DNA of 64,000 nucleotides from Bacteroidetes bacterium GWF2_33_16 (GCA_001768565.1 MEOE01000014.1:1-64000), one strand, 5' to 3'; shown: positions 33,230-43,440, counted from the first letter of the stretch. Notes: generated by a model not told the origin, from the sequence alone. A program made the numbers and translations.

Positions 33230-34195
33230 ATGGACAAAGTATTAGGTATAGGTAATGCACTGGTTGATATTATGACTAAGCTACCCGATGATTCTATTTT
33301 AGAAAAATTTTCGTTAAAAAAAGGTAGTATGCAATTATCAGAGCGCGATTTTGCTGAAACAATTAATAAAGCAACAGAACAATATGAAAAATCGCAATCT
33401 TCTGGTGGGTCAGCCGCCAATGCTATTCATGGTTTGGCAAGTCTAGGAGCAGCTACAGGATATATTGGCAAAGTGGGTAATGATACTTTTGGTGAATTCT
33501 TTAGTAATGATATGAAGGCAAATAGTATTAATCCAATAATGCTAAAAAGCAATACAGATACTGGCAGAGCAATTGCATTAATTTCACCTGATTCTGAACG
33601 AACATTTGCCACTTATTTGGGTGCTGCAGTAGAGCTTAGCGAAAACGATCTTAATGCAGAACAATTTAAAGGTTATCACTATTTACATATCGAAGGATAT
33701 CTTGTTTTTAATCATGCGTTAATGAATAAGGCTGCACAACTGGCAAAGGAAAATAATATGAAGGTTTCTCTCGATATGGCGAGCTTTAATGTTGTAGAAG
33801 CAAATCTTGCATTCTTAAAGGAATATGTAAAGAATTATGTTGATATCATTTTTGCTAACGAAGAAGAAGCTAAAGCATATACTGGAAAAGAACCAGAAGA
33901 TGCATTGCATGAAATAGCGGAGCAATGCGAGATTGCAGTTGTAAAAATAGGAAGTAAAGGATCTTTAGTGAAAAATAATGGAATGGTTTATAAAATAGAG
34001 CCATTTAAGGCTAATTCAATAGATACAACTGGCGCAGGAGATTTATATGCATCAGGCTTTCTATTTGGATTAGTAAATAAAATACCAATGGAAAAATGTG
34101 GACGAATTGGTTCACTTTGCGCAAGTAAAGTAATTGAGGTTATAGGCTCGAAAATGAAACCTGAAACCTGGGATTATATAAAAATGAATTTCTAA
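33230..34195 (+). CDS. PfkB-family (adenosine kinase-like) sugar/nucleoside kinase
   Basis: A 321-residue ribokinase-fold kinase. N-terminal GIGNALVDI, the substrate-site GGSAANAIHGLASLG, GKVGNDTFGEFF, and the catalytic anion-hole motif DTTGAGDLYASGF near the C-terminus. The pattern SAANAIHGLASLG and the C-terminal GSKM resemble bacterial adenosine kinase-like members, but ribose or other nucleosides are possible substrates. Monocistronic, with a strong terminator. Confidence 0.85.
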   Translation: MDKVLGIGNALVDIMTKLPDDSILEKFSLKKGSMQLSERDFAETINKATEQYEKSQSSGGSAANAIHGLASLGAATGYIGKVGNDTFGEFFSNDMKANSINPIMLKSNTDTGRAIALISPDSERTFATYLGAAVELSENDLNAEQFKGYHYLHIEGYLVFNHALMNKAAQLAKENNMKVSLDMASFNVVEANLAFLKEYVKNYVDIIFANEEEAKAYTGKEPEDALHEIAEQCEIAVVKIGSKGSLVKNNGMVYKIEPFKANSIDTTGAGDLYASGFLFGLVNKIPMEKCGRIGSLCASKVIEVIGSKMKPETWDYIKMNF

Positions 34196-34216
34196 AACTT
34201 ATATTTTTAGTAATTG

Positions 34217-34246
34217 AGGCAAACTTTTAGGTTTGCCTTTTTTTTT
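34217..34246 (+). terminator. Terminator
   Basis: AGGCAAAC (34217-34224) and GTTTGCCT (34231-34238) with a 6-nt loop, followed by a run of nine T. Confidence 0.9.
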
Positions 34247-34322
34247 CGGTATTGGTTATTATTGCAATTAATTAAAACATTACCTAAATTTATGATAAAT
34301 AAAATTTTAAGTAAAGTTTATT

Positions 34323-37300
34323 ATGATAAACGAGGGTAGTCAATCAAATAAAAAAATCGCTATAAAACTTCCAAAAAGCTTAAAATTTTATATTAATAGC
34401 GATTATACTATACAGTTAAAAACACGTTTTATCTATTATTTGATTTTATCAGCTCTTTTTTTATTAACAATACTTATACTATCATCTAGTTATACCCAGT
34501 TAAATAATCCTGCAATTGGGAAATTATATTTACCTGTTTTAATACCTGAACTTATAACCTTTTTAATAATCATTGTTTGCTTGATCTTACTTTTAAGGGG
34601 TAATTATGGTTTTGCAGCTCATTTATTTATGATTTCTGCTTTTTTGAGTGTTTGGGCAGTTATTTATTTTTATCAGGCTGATATTGTTGCACGTTTAGAT
34701 ACCATTGTTATTATAATAGCATTAATGAGTCTGGCTCCATTATTCATAACTAAATTTAAATTAACTGTATTTATCTATCTGATTGGAAATATTGTTGTAT
34801 TAATTGGAATGGTATATCTTTTAAAGGATGATTTAGGATTTACACATGCTGCAGCAATTGAATTTATTATGGATAATTCAATTGCTATTATATTTACAGG
34901 TATTGTGGGGTATAGTATATTCAATATTCACAAACAAACCCTTAAAAGAGTCGAACTTGATTACAAAGAACGTATTAGAGCAGAGATTGATCTTGCCAAT
35001 ACCGAAGAACGATATAAATCGCTAATTGAAGCTTCAAAGGATGGAATTGTTTTAATTGATCTATATGAAAAAATCTTATTTGTTAATAATAGGATAATTG
35101 AAATGATGGGTGTTGATAATAAGGAGAATATTATTGGTAATAGCTTTTTAACTTTTTTTATAGAAAAAGACAGAGCAATCGTAAAAAATATATTACTACA
35201 GCTATCTCATTTAGGCCATATTGAAAATCTTCTATTACTTGGACTTAGATCTGATGGAGCTAGTTTCCCTGTAGAAATAAACTTTATGACAGTTAAGGGT
35301 AATGATGGTGGCACAAATACGATTATGGCTAATGTGCGCGATATTTCCAAACGAATTAAGGATGAAGAAGAACATAGAGAAAGCGAGTTAAGATATAAGA
35401 ACCTCTTTGAAAATGCACAGATTGGAATTTATCAAACAACACCTGATGGAAAAGTTTTAAATGCAAATCCTGCCATTCTTAGATTATTGGGATTAGATTC
35501 TTTTGAAGAGATTAAAAGTATAAATCTGGAGGCTGAGGAGCACTTTGATAATTTTGGTCGTAGTAGATTTAAAAACCTAATTGAAAAAAATGGAATTGTT
35601 CAGAATTTGGAATCGAAATGGATAAAGAAAAATGGTGAGATTATAAATGTTATTGAAAATGCAAAAGCAGTAAAAGATGCCGAAGGGAAAATATTATATT
35701 ATGACGGATTTGTTGAAAATATAACTGAAAAGAAAAAAGCTGAATTAGCTTTAAGAGAGAGTGAAGAAAAATACAGAACTCTTATGGAAAGCCTTAATGA
35801 AGTTATTATTGTTGCTGATAATGATCATGTTATTCAGTTTGTAAATAAAAAATTTACAGAGATTTTAGGCTATAAACCTGAAGAAATTATTGGGAAAGTT
35901 GGATTTAAGATATTACATGATCCAATTGACTATCACCTGATTGAAAAAGCGAACAAAGAAAGGAAGGATAAAAAATTAACTCATTACGAATTGCCATTTC
36001 TAACAAAAGATGGACGAAAAATAGATATGCTGGTTAGCGGATCACCTGTTATACATGCAAACGGAAACACCATTGCATCCATTGGTGCTATGGTTGATAT
36101 TACAGAGCGAAAAAAAGCAGAAAAAGCTTTGGTTGAAAGTGAAAGGAAGTTTAGAGAAATGGCTGATCTATTGCCAATTGCTGTTTGGGAAACAGATTTA
36201 AATGGGATTTGTACTTATACAAATAAAGTTGGATTCGATATTCATAACTATACTCATGAGGATTTTCTTGCTAAGGTAAATATTCTGACTCTTTTAATTC
36301 CTGAAGACAGAGAACGTGCCTCTGAAAATCTAAAGAATAGAATACATGGGGCTCCTATTACAGGTGAAGAATATATAGGCCTTAAAAAAGATGGCCGTAC
36401 ATTTCCAGTGAGAGTTTATACAAGTGTTATTTATGAAAATCAAAAACCCATTGGTTTTAGAGGTGTAACTGTTGATATCACGAAGGTTAAGGAAGCTGAA
36501 AAAGAACTCAAAGAAAGCGAAGAGAAGTACAGAACTCTTATGGAGAACCTGAATGATGTTATTATGATGGTTGATAATGATGATCAAGTATTGTATGTAA
36601 ACAGAAAGTTTACAGAGAAACTTGGTTATACGGCTGATGAAATTGTTGGCAAAATAGGATATCAGGTTTTGCTTGATACTAAATATCATGATTCAATAAA
36701 AAAAGTTAACCAAGAAAGACTTAAAAAAGAAATAAGTCAATATGAATTACAGTTTATTGCCAAAAATGGAACCAGAATTGATTTTCTTATTAGTGGTGCA
36801 CCCGTTGTTAATTCTGATGGAGAAACGATAGGTTCTATTAGAGCAATGGTTGATATTACTGATCGGAAGAAAGCTGAACAGGCTCTTAAAGAAAGTGAGG
36901 AGAAATACCGAACAATTATAGAGGCTTTTCCTGATATTATTATGATTTCAGACCTGAATAGTAATATTATTTTTGCAAACAGTGTCCTGGAAAAAATTAC
37001 AGGAATTACTCAGGATGATTATTCTAATCCCAACCGATTAGCCCATATTCATCCTGAAGATGTTCATATTGTAAAAAATGCTATGAATGAACTGCTTTCT
37101 GGTCAAAAAACACACACAGGAATCATTGAAAACCGGTTTATTGATAGTTGGGGCAATTTGCATTGGTTTAGTGGTATAATGTCAAAGCTAACAATAAATA
37201 ATCAAACATACCTGCAAACCATTAGTCGTGATATTACCGAAAAGAAAAGCGTTGAAAAAGAACTTGATAATTATCGGCAACACCTTGAGTTTTTAGTACA

Positions 37301-38111
37301 AGAACGTACTGATGAGTTGGCAACCACAAATGAAGAACTTGTTTCGACAAATGAAGAACTCCTTAACCAGAGGGAAGAACTCGAAGCTGTTTTAATAAAT
37401 TTGCAGAATACACAGAAGCAACTTGTTCATGCCGAAAAGATGGCTTCTTTGGGTGTGCTTGCTGCAGGAGTGGCTCACGAAATAAATAATCCATTGAATT
37501 TTATTAAGGGTGGAGTAGTAGGTTTGGAAAGCTATTTGGACGAGAATTTAAAACCTCATCTTGAAGAACTAGCTCCACTTATTGAAGGAATGAATATAGG
37601 TATTGATAGAGCTGCTGCAATAGTTACTAGCCTCAACCACTATAGCCGTAAAGATGACAAACCTGCAATAAAATGCGATGTACATTCAGTTATTGATAAT
37701 TGTCTTATTATGCTTCAAAATCAAATTAAACATAAAATAGAGATTACAAAAAAATATACAACAAAACCTCATGTTTTAGTTTGTAATGAGGGTAAGCTCC
37801 ATCAGGCCATATTAAATGTTTTGTCAAATGCGGTTCAAGCAATTGAAGAAAAAGGTAAAATAACAATAAAAACAGATAGCAAGGATGATAAAATCAAATT
37901 GGTTATTTCCGATACCGGATGTGGAATTAGTAAAGAAAATTTACCAAAAATTCTCGATCCTTTTTTTACAACAAAGGAGCCTGGTAAAGGAACTGGTTTA
38001 GGATTATCAATAACTTATAATATTATTCAGGAACATAATGGTACAATTGAATTTGAATCAACTTTAAATAAAGGAACAACCGTTATAATAAAATTACCCT
38101 TAAATAAATAG
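34323..38111 (+). CDS. Multi-PAS membrane sensor histidine kinase
   Basis: A 1262-residue kinase. Residues about 35-205 form six or so membrane helices. Six PAS domains begin near 228, 353, 481, 607, 733 and 859; the last four are spaced exactly about 126 residues, and the third and fifth are close copies (both start EEKYRTLME and share IDxLxSGxPV and xAMVDITxRKKAE), showing internal duplication. A coiled coil with repeated TNEEL follows, then HisKA with H1052 in GVAHEINNPLNF and HATPase_c with GTGLGL. It is not hybrid; the partner is the response regulator 5 nt downstream. Confidence 0.92.
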   Translation: MINEGSQSNKKIAIKLPKSLKFYINSDYTIQLKTRFIYYLILSALFLLTILILSSSYTQLNNPAIGKLYLPVLIPELITFLIIIVCLILLLRGNYGFAAHLFMISAFLSVWAVIYFYQADIVARLDTIVIIIALMSLAPLFITKFKLTVFIYLIGNIVVLIGMVYLLKDDLGFTHAAAIEFIMDNSIAIIFTGIVGYSIFNIHKQTLKRVELDYKERIRAEIDLANTEERYKSLIEASKDGIVLIDLYEKILFVNNRIIEMMGVDNKENIIGNSFLTFFIEKDRAIVKNILLQLSHLGHIENLLLLGLRSDGASFPVEINFMTVKGNDGGTNTIMANVRDISKRIKDEEEHRESELRYKNLFENAQIGIYQTTPDGKVLNANPAILRLLGLDSFEEIKSINLEAEEHFDNFGRSRFKNLIEKNGIVQNLESKWIKKNGEIINVIENAKAVKDAEGKILYYDGFVENITEKKKAELALRESEEKYRTLMESLNEVIIVADNDHVIQFVNKKFTEILGYKPEEIIGKVGFKILHDPIDYHLIEKANKERKDKKLTHYELPFLTKDGRKIDMLVSGSPVIHANGNTIASIGAMVDITERKKAEKALVESERKFREMADLLPIAVWETDLNGICTYTNKVGFDIHNYTHEDFLAKVNILTLLIPEDRERASENLKNRIHGAPITGEEYIGLKKDGRTFPVRVYTSVIYENQKPIGFRGVTVDITKVKEAEKELKESEEKYRTLMENLNDVIMMVDNDDQVLYVNRKFTEKLGYTADEIVGKIGYQVLLDTKYHDSIKKVNQERLKKEISQYELQFIAKNGTRIDFLISGAPVVNSDGETIGSIRAMVDITDRKKAEQALKESEEKYRTIIEAFPDIIMISDLNSNIIFANSVLEKITGITQDDYSNPNRLAHIHPEDVHIVKNAMNELLSGQKTHTGIIENRFIDSWGNLHWFSGIMSKLTINNQTYLQTISRDITEKKSVEKELDNYRQHLEFLVQERTDELATTNEELVSTNEELLNQREELEAVLINLQNTQKQLVHAEKMASLGVLAAGVAHEINNPLNFIKGGVVGLESYLDENLKPHLEELAPLIEGMNIGIDRAAAIVTSLNHYSRKDDKPAIKCDVHSVIDNCLIMLQNQIKHKIEITKKYTTKPHVLVCNEGKLHQAILNVLSNAVQAIEEKGKITIKTDSKDDKIKLVISDTGCGISKENLPKILDPFFTTKEPGKGTGLGLSITYNIIQEHNGTIEFESTLNKGTTVIIKLPLNK

Positions 38112-38116
38112 CTAAA

Positions 38117-38485
38117 ATGATGGACGAGAAAAGAACCTTGCTTTATGTTGATGATGAGCCCATTAACCTAAAGTTGTTTGCATTAAACTTTAAAAATAAG
38201 TTTGTTGTTCTTACAGCCGAATCCGGTGCAGAAGGTTATGAATTACTTAAAAAAAATCCTCATACTTCTGTAGTAATTAGTGATATGAAAATGCCAGGAA
38301 TGAATGGAATAGAATTTATTAAGCTCGCAAAGAAGGATTTTCCTTACATATCCTATTTTATTTTAACAGGATTTGATATTACCGAAGAGATTGCCGATGC
38401 ATTAAATGAAAGATTGATTCATAAATATTTCAGAAAGCCTTTTAATATGAAAGAAATTGAATCGACAATATTAGAAATCCTTTAA
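38117..38485 (+). CDS. Single-domain response regulator
   Basis: A 122-residue CheY-like receiver: acidic pair in YVDDEP, phosphoacceptor D56 in ISDMKMPGMNG, Thr in FILTGF and Lys in FRKPF. No output domain, so it must signal by protein contact. It begins 5 nt after the multi-PAS kinase and should be its cognate receiver. Confidence 0.92.
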   Translation: MMDEKRTLLYVDDEPINLKLFALNFKNKFVVLTAESGAEGYELLKKNPHTSVVISDMKMPGMNGIEFIKLAKKDFPYISYFILTGFDITEEIADALNERLIHKYFRKPFNMKEIESTILEIL

Positions 38486-38563
38486 GAAACATAAATAATT
38501 AATAAATAGACAATAGAAGGACATAGAAATAAAATAAGTAAAAATGTACCGAATTGCAATAAA

Positions 38564-38581
38564 TAATGACTTTTGTCATTA
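38564..38581. promoter_or_regulatory. Crp/Fnr-like palindrome upstream of hydG
   Basis: TAATGAC-N4-GTCATTA is a perfect 7-bp inverted repeat whose TGAC-N4-GTCA core resembles Crp/Fnr-family half-sites such as those of HcpR-type regulators. A weak -7 box (TTTCTTTG, 38602-38609) predicts a start near 38615, placing the palindrome centre at about -42, the activator position for this family. Confidence 0.5.
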
Positions 38582-38633
38582 ATAACAATGAAAAGGATTA
38601 GTTTCTTTGTAAAAATAAATAATTATTTGGATT

Positions 38634-40061
38634 ATGAAATTTATAACTCAGCAATACTCTATTCCAGATGTTCCGATGCAACCCTTTATAGATCCTGAGG
38701 AGATAATTAACATCTTAAGAAATACATCTCCTGATAAGGCGTATATAAAAGATGTAATAGATAAATCGTTAGCAAAAAACAGGTTAAGTCTTCAAGAAAC
38801 AGCTGTTTTAGTTAATACTACCGACCCTGAATTGGTTGAGATGATAAAACAAGGTGCACGTACACTGAAAGAAACAGTTTATGGTAACCGTATTGTTTTA
38901 TTTGCTCCGCTTTATATAGGAAATAAATGTAAAAACAACTGCACCTATTGTGGTTTTAGGGCTAGTAACAAAGACGCCGTGCGAAAAACTTTAAATGATG
39001 CAGAAATAGTTAAGGAAATTGAAGCACTCGAAGATAATGGTCAGAAAAGATTGATTCTTGTTTTTGGCGAGCACGATCAGTATGATCCTGAGTTTATTGC
39101 TCATTGCGCAAAACTTTCTTACTCAGTAAAAAAAGGTAATGGAGAAATTCGTCGTGTTAATATAAATGCAGCACCATTGGAAATTGATGGTTTTCGGATA
39201 GTAAAGGAGGCTGGTATAGGAACATTTCAGATTTTTCAAGAAACCTATCATCCTGAGGCATATAAATCCTACCATTTACGAGGTAAAAAGGCTGATTTTA
39301 ATTATAGATTAACATCGCTCGATAGGGCACAGGAAGCAGGGTTGGATGATGTTGGCATTGGAGCATTGTTTGGTTTATACGACTGGAGATATGAAGTACT
39401 TGCTCTGGTTCGTCATACAAATCATCTGGAAGCTTGTTATAATGTAGGCCCACATACAATATCATTCCCACGAATTAAAGATGCCTCCATGTTAAAGATG
39501 GGAAATCAGCATCTTGTAAATGACGCTGATTTTGCAAAAATGATTGCTATTTTGCGTCTGGCAGTGCCTTATACAGGTATGATTCTTACTGCACGCGAGC
39601 CTAAGATAATTCGTGACGAATGCATAAATTATGGTGTAAGCCAGATCGATGGAGGAACAAAACTCGAATTGGGAAGTTATTCAAATTCTCAGAATACTGA
39701 ACAGGACCTTAATAAAGGACAATTCAGGATAAACGACGACCGATCACTTAATGAGGTAATTGATGAATTGCTCGATAAAAATATGTTACCATCGTTTTGT
39801 ACTGCCTGTTATCGCTTAGGAAGAACAGGTGAGCATTTTATGGAGTTTTCGGTACCTGGATTTATTAAACGGTTTTGTTCTCCTAATGCAATTTTAACAT
39901 TAGCTGAATATCTACACGATTATGCTCCTGAAAAGACTGCACAAAAAGGATGGGAAGTAATTGAGAGTAATATTAATGTATTACCCGACGAAAATGTTAA
40001 AACAAAACTTAGAGAAAGGTTGTTAGAGTTAAAAAATGGAAAGAGAGATCTTTATTTTTAA
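38634..40061 (+). CDS. hydG: [FeFe]-hydrogenase maturase HydG
   Basis: Radical-SAM tyrosine lyase that makes the CO and CN ligands of the H-cluster. 475 residues. The SAM cluster motif is C99-x3-C103-x2-C106; the C-terminal accessory cluster motif is in CTACYRLGRTGEHFM, and the HLRGKKADFNYRL segment is typical of HydG rather than ThiH. It heads the order hydG-hydF-hydE, with 18 nt before hydF. No hydrogenase structural gene is in the window. Confidence 0.95.
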   Translation: MKFITQQYSIPDVPMQPFIDPEEIINILRNTSPDKAYIKDVIDKSLAKNRLSLQETAVLVNTTDPELVEMIKQGARTLKETVYGNRIVLFAPLYIGNKCKNNCTYCGFRASNKDAVRKTLNDAEIVKEIEALEDNGQKRLILVFGEHDQYDPEFIAHCAKLSYSVKKGNGEIRRVNINAAPLEIDGFRIVKEAGIGTFQIFQETYHPEAYKSYHLRGKKADFNYRLTSLDRAQEAGLDDVGIGALFGLYDWRYEVLALVRHTNHLEACYNVGPHTISFPRIKDASMLKMGNQHLVNDADFAKMIAILRLAVPYTGMILTAREPKIIRDECINYGVSQIDGGTKLELGSYSNSQNTEQDLNKGQFRINDDRSLNEVIDELLDKNMLPSFCTACYRLGRTGEHFMEFSVPGFIKRFCSPNAILTLAEYLHDYAPEKTAQKGWEVIESNINVLPDENVKTKLRERLLELKNGKRDLYF

Positions 40062-40079
40062 TTAATTTTTTTTATTCAA

Positions 40080-41291
40080 ATGAAAGGCAAAGATTTAAAA
40101 CCCCATATCGGAATTTTCGGAAGGCGAAATAATGGTAAAAGCTCATTTATTAACTTATTAACTGGCCAAAATGTTGCTATAGTTTCTGATCATCCGGGCA
40201 CAACAACTGATCCTGTTAAGAAATCTGTTGAAATATTTGGCGTTGGTCCTGCTATAATAATCGATACTGCTGGTATAGATGATTCAGGCGATTTAGGAAA
40301 ACTGCGGATTGAAAAAACTATGCAGGTTATTCCTACAATTGACCTGGGAATAATAATTTTGGCCGAAAACCAGTTTGGCGTTTACGAAAATTTGTTAATA
40401 GAACAATTTGCTTATTATGATATACCGTATATCATAGTTCATAATAAAACAGATATTGATCCAATAACCTGTGAATTTTCGCAGGCTATCCATCAAATAA
40501 CAGGAATTACTCCATTTTCGTTTAGTACAAAAGACCCATCAAACCTTGAGGATTTGGTAAAACTAATAAAACAAACAATTCCTGAAACAGCTTATATAAA
40601 ACCGACCTTATTAAAAGGAATCGTTAAACCTAAAGATATTGTCCTGTTGGTTACTCCGATTGATTCTGAGGCTCCTGAAGGCAGAATGATACTTCCACAG
40701 GTTATGGCATGGCGCGATGTGCTTGATAATGATTGTATATGTATATCGGTAAAAGAAACGGAACTCGAAGATTTTTTTAAGCTGGGTATTAAGCCAGCAT
40801 TGGTAGTTACCGATAGTCAGGCTTTTGATTTTGTGTCAAAAATTGTACCGCAGGATGTTATGCTTACAGGATTTAGTGTTTTATTTTCTAAGCTTAGAGG
40901 GGATTTTCATACTTTCCTGAAAGATACCTATGCAATTGATAAGTTGCAGGATGGTGATAAAGTTCTTATTCTGGAATCGTGCACACATCATGTAAGTTGT
41001 GACGATATTGGCAGGTTTAAAATACCCAATTGGCTAAAAAAATATACTGGAAAAGATTTAGAATTTGATACATTTTCTGGCCTCAGTGATATTAATAAAC
41101 CAATTGATTCGTATAAGCTGGTCGTTCAATGCGGAGGTTGTATGGTTACCAGAAAACAACTGGTTTCGAGATTAAAACCTTTTATTCATGCCGGTATTCC
41201 AGTTACAAACTACGGAATGGCTATTGCTTTCATGAATGGAATATTCGAAAGAGTTACTGAACCCTTTAAAAATGTTGTAATTAATGATTAA
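40080..41291 (+). CDS. hydF: [FeFe]-hydrogenase maturation GTPase HydF
   Basis: Scaffold that assembles the diiron subcluster and delivers it to HydA. 403 residues: an Era-like GTPase domain with G1 GRRNNGKSS at 14-22 and HNKTD as G4, a dimerisation domain, and a C-terminal [4Fe-4S] domain with ESCTHHVSC and a later QCGGC, the HydF ligand pattern. Its end overlaps hydE by 8 nt. Confidence 0.95.
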   Translation: MKGKDLKPHIGIFGRRNNGKSSFINLLTGQNVAIVSDHPGTTTDPVKKSVEIFGVGPAIIIDTAGIDDSGDLGKLRIEKTMQVIPTIDLGIIILAENQFGVYENLLIEQFAYYDIPYIIVHNKTDIDPITCEFSQAIHQITGITPFSFSTKDPSNLEDLVKLIKQTIPETAYIKPTLLKGIVKPKDIVLLVTPIDSEAPEGRMILPQVMAWRDVLDNDCICISVKETELEDFFKLGIKPALVVTDSQAFDFVSKIVPQDVMLTGFSVLFSKLRGDFHTFLKDTYAIDKLQDGDKVLILESCTHHVSCDDIGRFKIPNWLKKYTGKDLEFDTFSGLSDINKPIDSYKLVVQCGGCMVTRKQLVSRLKPFIHAGIPVTNYGMAIAFMNGIFERVTEPFKNVVIND

Positions 41292-42369
41292 GGATATTCT
41301 TGCCAAAGAAATACTAACCAAGGATGATATTATTAAGCTTCTTTCCGCTGATGGAGAAGATTTGAAAATGATTTTTGAAAAATCTTCTGAGATAAAGGAA
41401 AAATATATTGGCAGGAAAGTCTATTTACGTGGATTAATTGAGCTTTCGAATATTTGTGCAAAGAATTGTTACTATTGCGGAATTAGGCGAGATAATAAAA
41501 ATGTCGAGCGATATTTGATTAAAGATGATGAGGTTTTAGAGGCTGCTCGATTTGCTTTAAAGAATAATTATGGATCTATTGTTATTCAAACTGGTGAATT
41601 GCAGAGCGAAGTCAATTCACTAAGGATTGAAACCCTGGTGAAGGAAATTATTAAAATGTCTGATCATAAACTAGGAATAACCCTATCGTGTGGAGAACAA
41701 ACCGAAGATGTTTATAAACGATGGTTCGAAGCGGGTGCTCACAGGTATTTGTTGCGCATTGAAACCACCAATAAAGAACTATATCAAAAATTGCACCCGA
41801 ATGATGATAATCACAGCTTTGAAAAGCGGTTGGAGTGTTTACAATTACTAAAGAAATGTGGTTATCAGGTTGGTACCGGAGTAATGATAGGCCTCCCATT
41901 TCAGAAAATTGAAAATCTGGCTGAAGATTTGCTTTTTATGCAGGAAATTGACATCGATATGTGTGGTATGGGACCCTATATTGAACATGTCGACACACCT
42001 TTATATAACTTTAAAGATCAATTAATGCCTGTTAATGATCGTTTTAAGCTTACATTAAAAATGCTGGCAGTGCTGAGAATAATGATGAAAGATATTAATA
42101 TGGCTGCTACAACTGCATTGCAGGCTATTGATAAAATTGGCCGTGAAAAAGCAATTCGGATTGGTGCAAATATTCTTATGCCCAATATTACACCGGGAGT
42201 TTATCGTGATAATTATAAATTATACGAAAATAAACCGTGCACCGACGAAAATGCTGAAGATTGTGCAGGATGTATTGAGGGTCGCATAAAACTTGCAGGT
42301 GGAGACATCGCGTATGGTGAGTGGGGCGATTCAAAGCATTTCTTTAACAAAGAAAATGAATCAGTTTAA
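41284..42369 (+). CDS. hydE: [FeFe]-hydrogenase maturase HydE
   Basis: Radical-SAM enzyme acting in synthesis of the dithiolate bridge and its iron synthon. 361 residues; SAM cluster C58-x3-C62-x2-C65 in ICAKNCYYCGIR, TGELQSE, the GTGVMIGLPFQ loop and a C-terminal CAGC-containing tail. It overlaps hydF by 8 nt and its end overlaps the convergent MBL-fold gene by 9 nt. Confidence 0.94.
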   Translation: MIKDILAKEILTKDDIIKLLSADGEDLKMIFEKSSEIKEKYIGRKVYLRGLIELSNICAKNCYYCGIRRDNKNVERYLIKDDEVLEAARFALKNNYGSIVIQTGELQSEVNSLRIETLVKEIIKMSDHKLGITLSCGEQTEDVYKRWFEAGAHRYLLRIETTNKELYQKLHPNDDNHSFEKRLECLQLLKKCGYQVGTGVMIGLPFQKIENLAEDLLFMQEIDIDMCGMGPYIEHVDTPLYNFKDQLMPVNDRFKLTLKMLAVLRIMMKDINMAATTALQAIDKIGREKAIRIGANILMPNITPGVYRDNYKLYENKPCTDENAEDCAGCIEGRIKLAGGDIAYGEWGDSKHFFNKENESV

Positions 42370-43440
42370 GGAAATTATTTCTCCGATTTTAGGATTCATT
42401 AGTATTACATTTTCTTTGCTGGCAGCTTTTTTTACACGTTCAATTGGTTCAGTCCATGAATGAAGACTGAGTCTGTATTTACCCCAATGTATTGGCACCA
42501 TGTGTTTCCCTTTAAGATCAATATGAGCATGAACACTTTGCTCAGGCATCGAATGAATATAGGGCCATTGTTGGTTATACTGGCCACATTCCATAAAAGT
42601 TAAATCGAAAGGACCGTATTTTTCTCCAATTTCTTTAAAATGTTTTCCATACCCAGAATCACCATTTAAAAAGATTTTATGCTTGGCTGTTTGAATTATC
42701 CATGAGCACCAAAGCGTTTTATTTCGGTCACGAGGCCCTCTTCCTGAGAAATGGCGTGCCGGAACGGAAGTAATTTGCATAGTACATTCAAGGAAAGAAT
42801 CTCCCCAATCGGCTACTTCAATTTTTTTCGATGATATACCCCATCTCAATAAATGGGCCTCAACACCTAACGGTACAAGAAATTTTTTTGCACGGGTTTT
42901 TAATAATTTGATAGTTTCATAATCAAGATGGTCGTAATGATCGTGAGTAATAATAACTATGTCAGGATCTGGCATATCATTTACCGAATATGTATTAGAA
43001 TAATCGAATGTTTTATTAAAAAACGATACTGGTGATGCTGCTTTACTGAATACAGGATCAATCAGAATAATTTTACCATTTATATTTATAAGTATGGTTG
43101 AATGACCAAACCATGTGTAAACAATGCCCGAATCAGAGGCTATAAATTTATTTTTGTCGAATACAAGTGTTTCTATAGGCAAAGCGGGTCGTCCATTTTC
43201 AACTCCATTAAAGAATTTGCGAAATGTTTTAAACATGGATCCATTCTTAACCATCATTACAGTAGGTTCAGCATTTTGAAAAATACCATCTTTAAAATTT
43301 TCCGAATTTTCGATTCTTTTTAGATTATCTCCCTTTGATTTGCTTCCAAAAACAGGATTTATCCAGATATAAACATTTATTGCCAGCAGAATAGCAACTA
43401 CAATAATAAGTATAGTAAGTAAAATCATTTGAAATTTCAT
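42361..43440 (-). CDS. MBL-fold hydrolase (UlaG/NAPE-PLD-like)
   Basis: A 359-residue metallo-beta-lactamase-fold protein anchored by one N-terminal helix (about 5-27). Metal motif THDHYDHLD, later ARHFSGRG, LNGDSGYG and PIHWGK match the UlaG/NAPE-PLD-like branch, which hydrolyses phosphodiesters or lactones; in Bacteroidota such proteins are often lipid-active NAPE-PLD homologues. Its 3' end overlaps hydE by 9 nt, tail to tail. Substrate not determinable. Confidence 0.85.
   Translation of the reverse strand: MKFQMILLTILIIVVAILLAINVYIWINPVFGSKSKGDNLKRIENSENFKDGIFQNAEPTVMMVKNGSMFKTFRKFFNGVENGRPALPIETLVFDKNKFIASDSGIVYTWFGHSTILININGKIILIDPVFSKAASPVSFFNKTFDYSNTYSVNDMPDPDIVIITHDHYDHLDYETIKLLKTRAKKFLVPLGVEAHLLRWGISSKKIEVADWGDSFLECTMQITSVPARHFSGRGPRDRNKTLWCSWIIQTAKHKIFLNGDSGYGKHFKEIGEKYGPFDLTFMECGQYNQQWPYIHSMPEQSVHAHIDLKGKHMVPIHWGKYRLSLHSWTEPIERVKKAASKENVILMNPKIGEIISLN

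Noticed and set aside
36330..36689. A 119-codon minus-strand frame
   Set aside because: It is antisense to the duplicated PAS region of the kinase and has no coding signature.
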